Position numbers and translations under genes: made by a program | DNA from: Mucilaginibacter sp. | Lineage (GTDB): Bacteria; Bacteroidota; Bacteroidia; Sphingobacteriales; Sphingobacteriaceae | NCBI GenBank assembly: GCA_025934475.1 | Contig: JAICXZ010000164.1 | Span: 1-6,964 of the forward strand | Length of the DNA: 6,964 nt | Direction of reading: 5' to 3' | The notes under the pieces: model-generated | The model's database searches: none | Seen by the model: the letters and a program-made list of their open reading frames with translations, nothing else | Told to the model about the DNA's origin: nothing | Shown here: positions 6,592 to 6,964 of the stretch, piece by piece | How positions within the stretch are numbered: position 1 is the first letter of the stretch | Layout: every line of letters starts with the position of its first letter

Positions 6592-6650
6592 CCCTTTCCC
6601 ACCCTCACCGTTCCCCAAAGGGAGCTTGTCGGTGAGGGAAAAAGAAAGGG
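6592..6650. repeat. Palindromic intergenic element between ccoP and ccoG
   Basis: A two-part stem is visible: CCCTTTC (6592-6598) pairs with GAAAGGG (6644-6650), then a 3/5-nt internal loop, then CCCTCACCG (6602-6610) pairs with CGGTGAGGG (6630-6638). A small inner hairpin, TCCC/GGGA with a CAAA loop (6612-6623), sits on top. It fills most of the 92-bp gap between ccoP and ccoG. No U-run follows the stem on the transcribed - strand, so it is not a standard terminator. The G/C-rich style resembles intergenic palindromic repeats of Bacteroidota genomes, but only one copy lies here, so repeat status is unproven. It could instead stabilise or process the ccoP mRNA end and lower ccoG expression. 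Confidence 0.6.
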
Positions 6651-6661
6651 GTTTGAAAATA

Positions 6662-6964
6662 TTATTTGGACAGCATAGCTGTTTTAGTCGTTTTTTCCGC
6701 TGGTTTAGGTGAGGAATTATCTTCCGCCATTTTTACTCCCTGTGGTTCTTTTGGATTTGCGGGATTGGTTCCATGCAGTGATTTCACGTAGTTGGCAACA
6801 TCGGAGATCTGTTTAGGCGTCAGCTGGTTCTCCCATGTCGGCATCCCCTTGCTTTGTACACCATATTCGATAGTTTTAAAAACGTCGCTGATCTTATTGC
6901 CATGCAGCCAGAAATCGTCGGTCAGATTGGGACCTACCAGTCCCTGCCCTTTATCGCCATGACA
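6662..6964 (-). CDS. ccoP: cbb3 oxidase diheme cytochrome c subunit CcoP, C-terminal part (5' partial)
   Basis: The frame is open to the right edge; only the last 100 residues are seen. They begin exactly at the second Cys of a CxxCH heme-attachment motif (CHGDKGQG), continue with GPNLTDDFWLHG and contain the axial methionine Met41 in KGMPTW, ending the fold with DVANYVKSLHGTNP. This is the last cytochrome c domain of CcoP as found in Bacteroidota, which passes electrons from the quinol-cytochrome c branch to the CcoN catalytic subunit at the periplasmic face. After the conserved KEPQG, a tail of about 24 residues rich in Lys, Thr, Pro and Ala (PKPAEKTTKTAM) ends the protein. The ATG at 6844 encodes the heme-ligand Met and is not a start. 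The gene belongs with ccoG and ccoH on the same strand; ccoN/ccoO should lie beyond the right edge. Confidence 0.92.
   Translation of the reverse strand, partial: CHGDKGQGLVGPNLTDDFWLHGNKISDVFKTIEYGVQSKGMPTWENQLTPKQISDVANYVKSLHGTNPANPKEPQGVKMAEDNSSPKPAEKTTKTAMLSK

Noticed and set aside
6114..6635. 173-codon + strand frame opposite ccoG
   Set aside because: It lies antisense to a clear ccoG coding region, has no recognisable domain and a composition typical of a shadow frame.

Overview
The window looks like a chromosomal segment of a Bacteroidota bacterium, most likely Sphingobacteriaceae (Mucilaginibacter/Pedobacter-like). This is inferred from the protein families and their order, from a Bacteroidota-type -7 element (TAnnTTTG) in front of a gene, and from the near absence of Shine-Dalgarno sequences. 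No database search was possible. The region reads as a low-oxygen adaptation island made of two converging gene groups.

Left half, + strand (1-3522): a response regulator fused to a Crp/Fnr-type DNA-binding protein, truncated by the left edge; a D-lactate dehydrogenase-type 2-hydroxyacid dehydrogenase with an unusual three-cysteine C-terminal tail; and hemN, the oxygen-independent coproporphyrinogen III dehydrogenase. The dehydrogenase and hemN share an ATGA stop/start overlap. A perfect 10-bp stem hairpin after hemN (3561-3584) can serve as terminator from both sides.

Right half, - strand (3604-6964, read right to left): the C-terminal end of the cbb3 oxidase subunit CcoP (cut by the right edge), a 92-bp gap with a large palindromic element, ccoG (fixG), ccoH (fixH), a DsbD_2/TauE-SafE-like membrane protein, and a 117-residue membrane protein that I do not recognise. 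ccoG, ccoH and the DsbD_2 gene are packed with a 1-nt gap and an ATGA overlap, so they are surely co-transcribed. The small membrane gene sits 122 bp further downstream and may have its own promoter.

Together: the cco genes complete and assemble a high-affinity cbb3 cytochrome oxidase, HemN supplies heme without O2, the lactate dehydrogenase reoxidises NADH when respiration is limited, and the fused regulator is the obvious candidate for coordinating them. The catalytic ccoN/ccoO genes and a partner histidine kinase, if present, lie outside the window. No tRNA, rRNA, CRISPR array, insertion sequence or phage gene was seen. The most novel-looking items are the unknown small membrane protein, the Cys-rich tail of the dehydrogenase, the regulator that lacks both the cAMP arginine and the FNR cysteines, and the palindrome between ccoP and ccoG.
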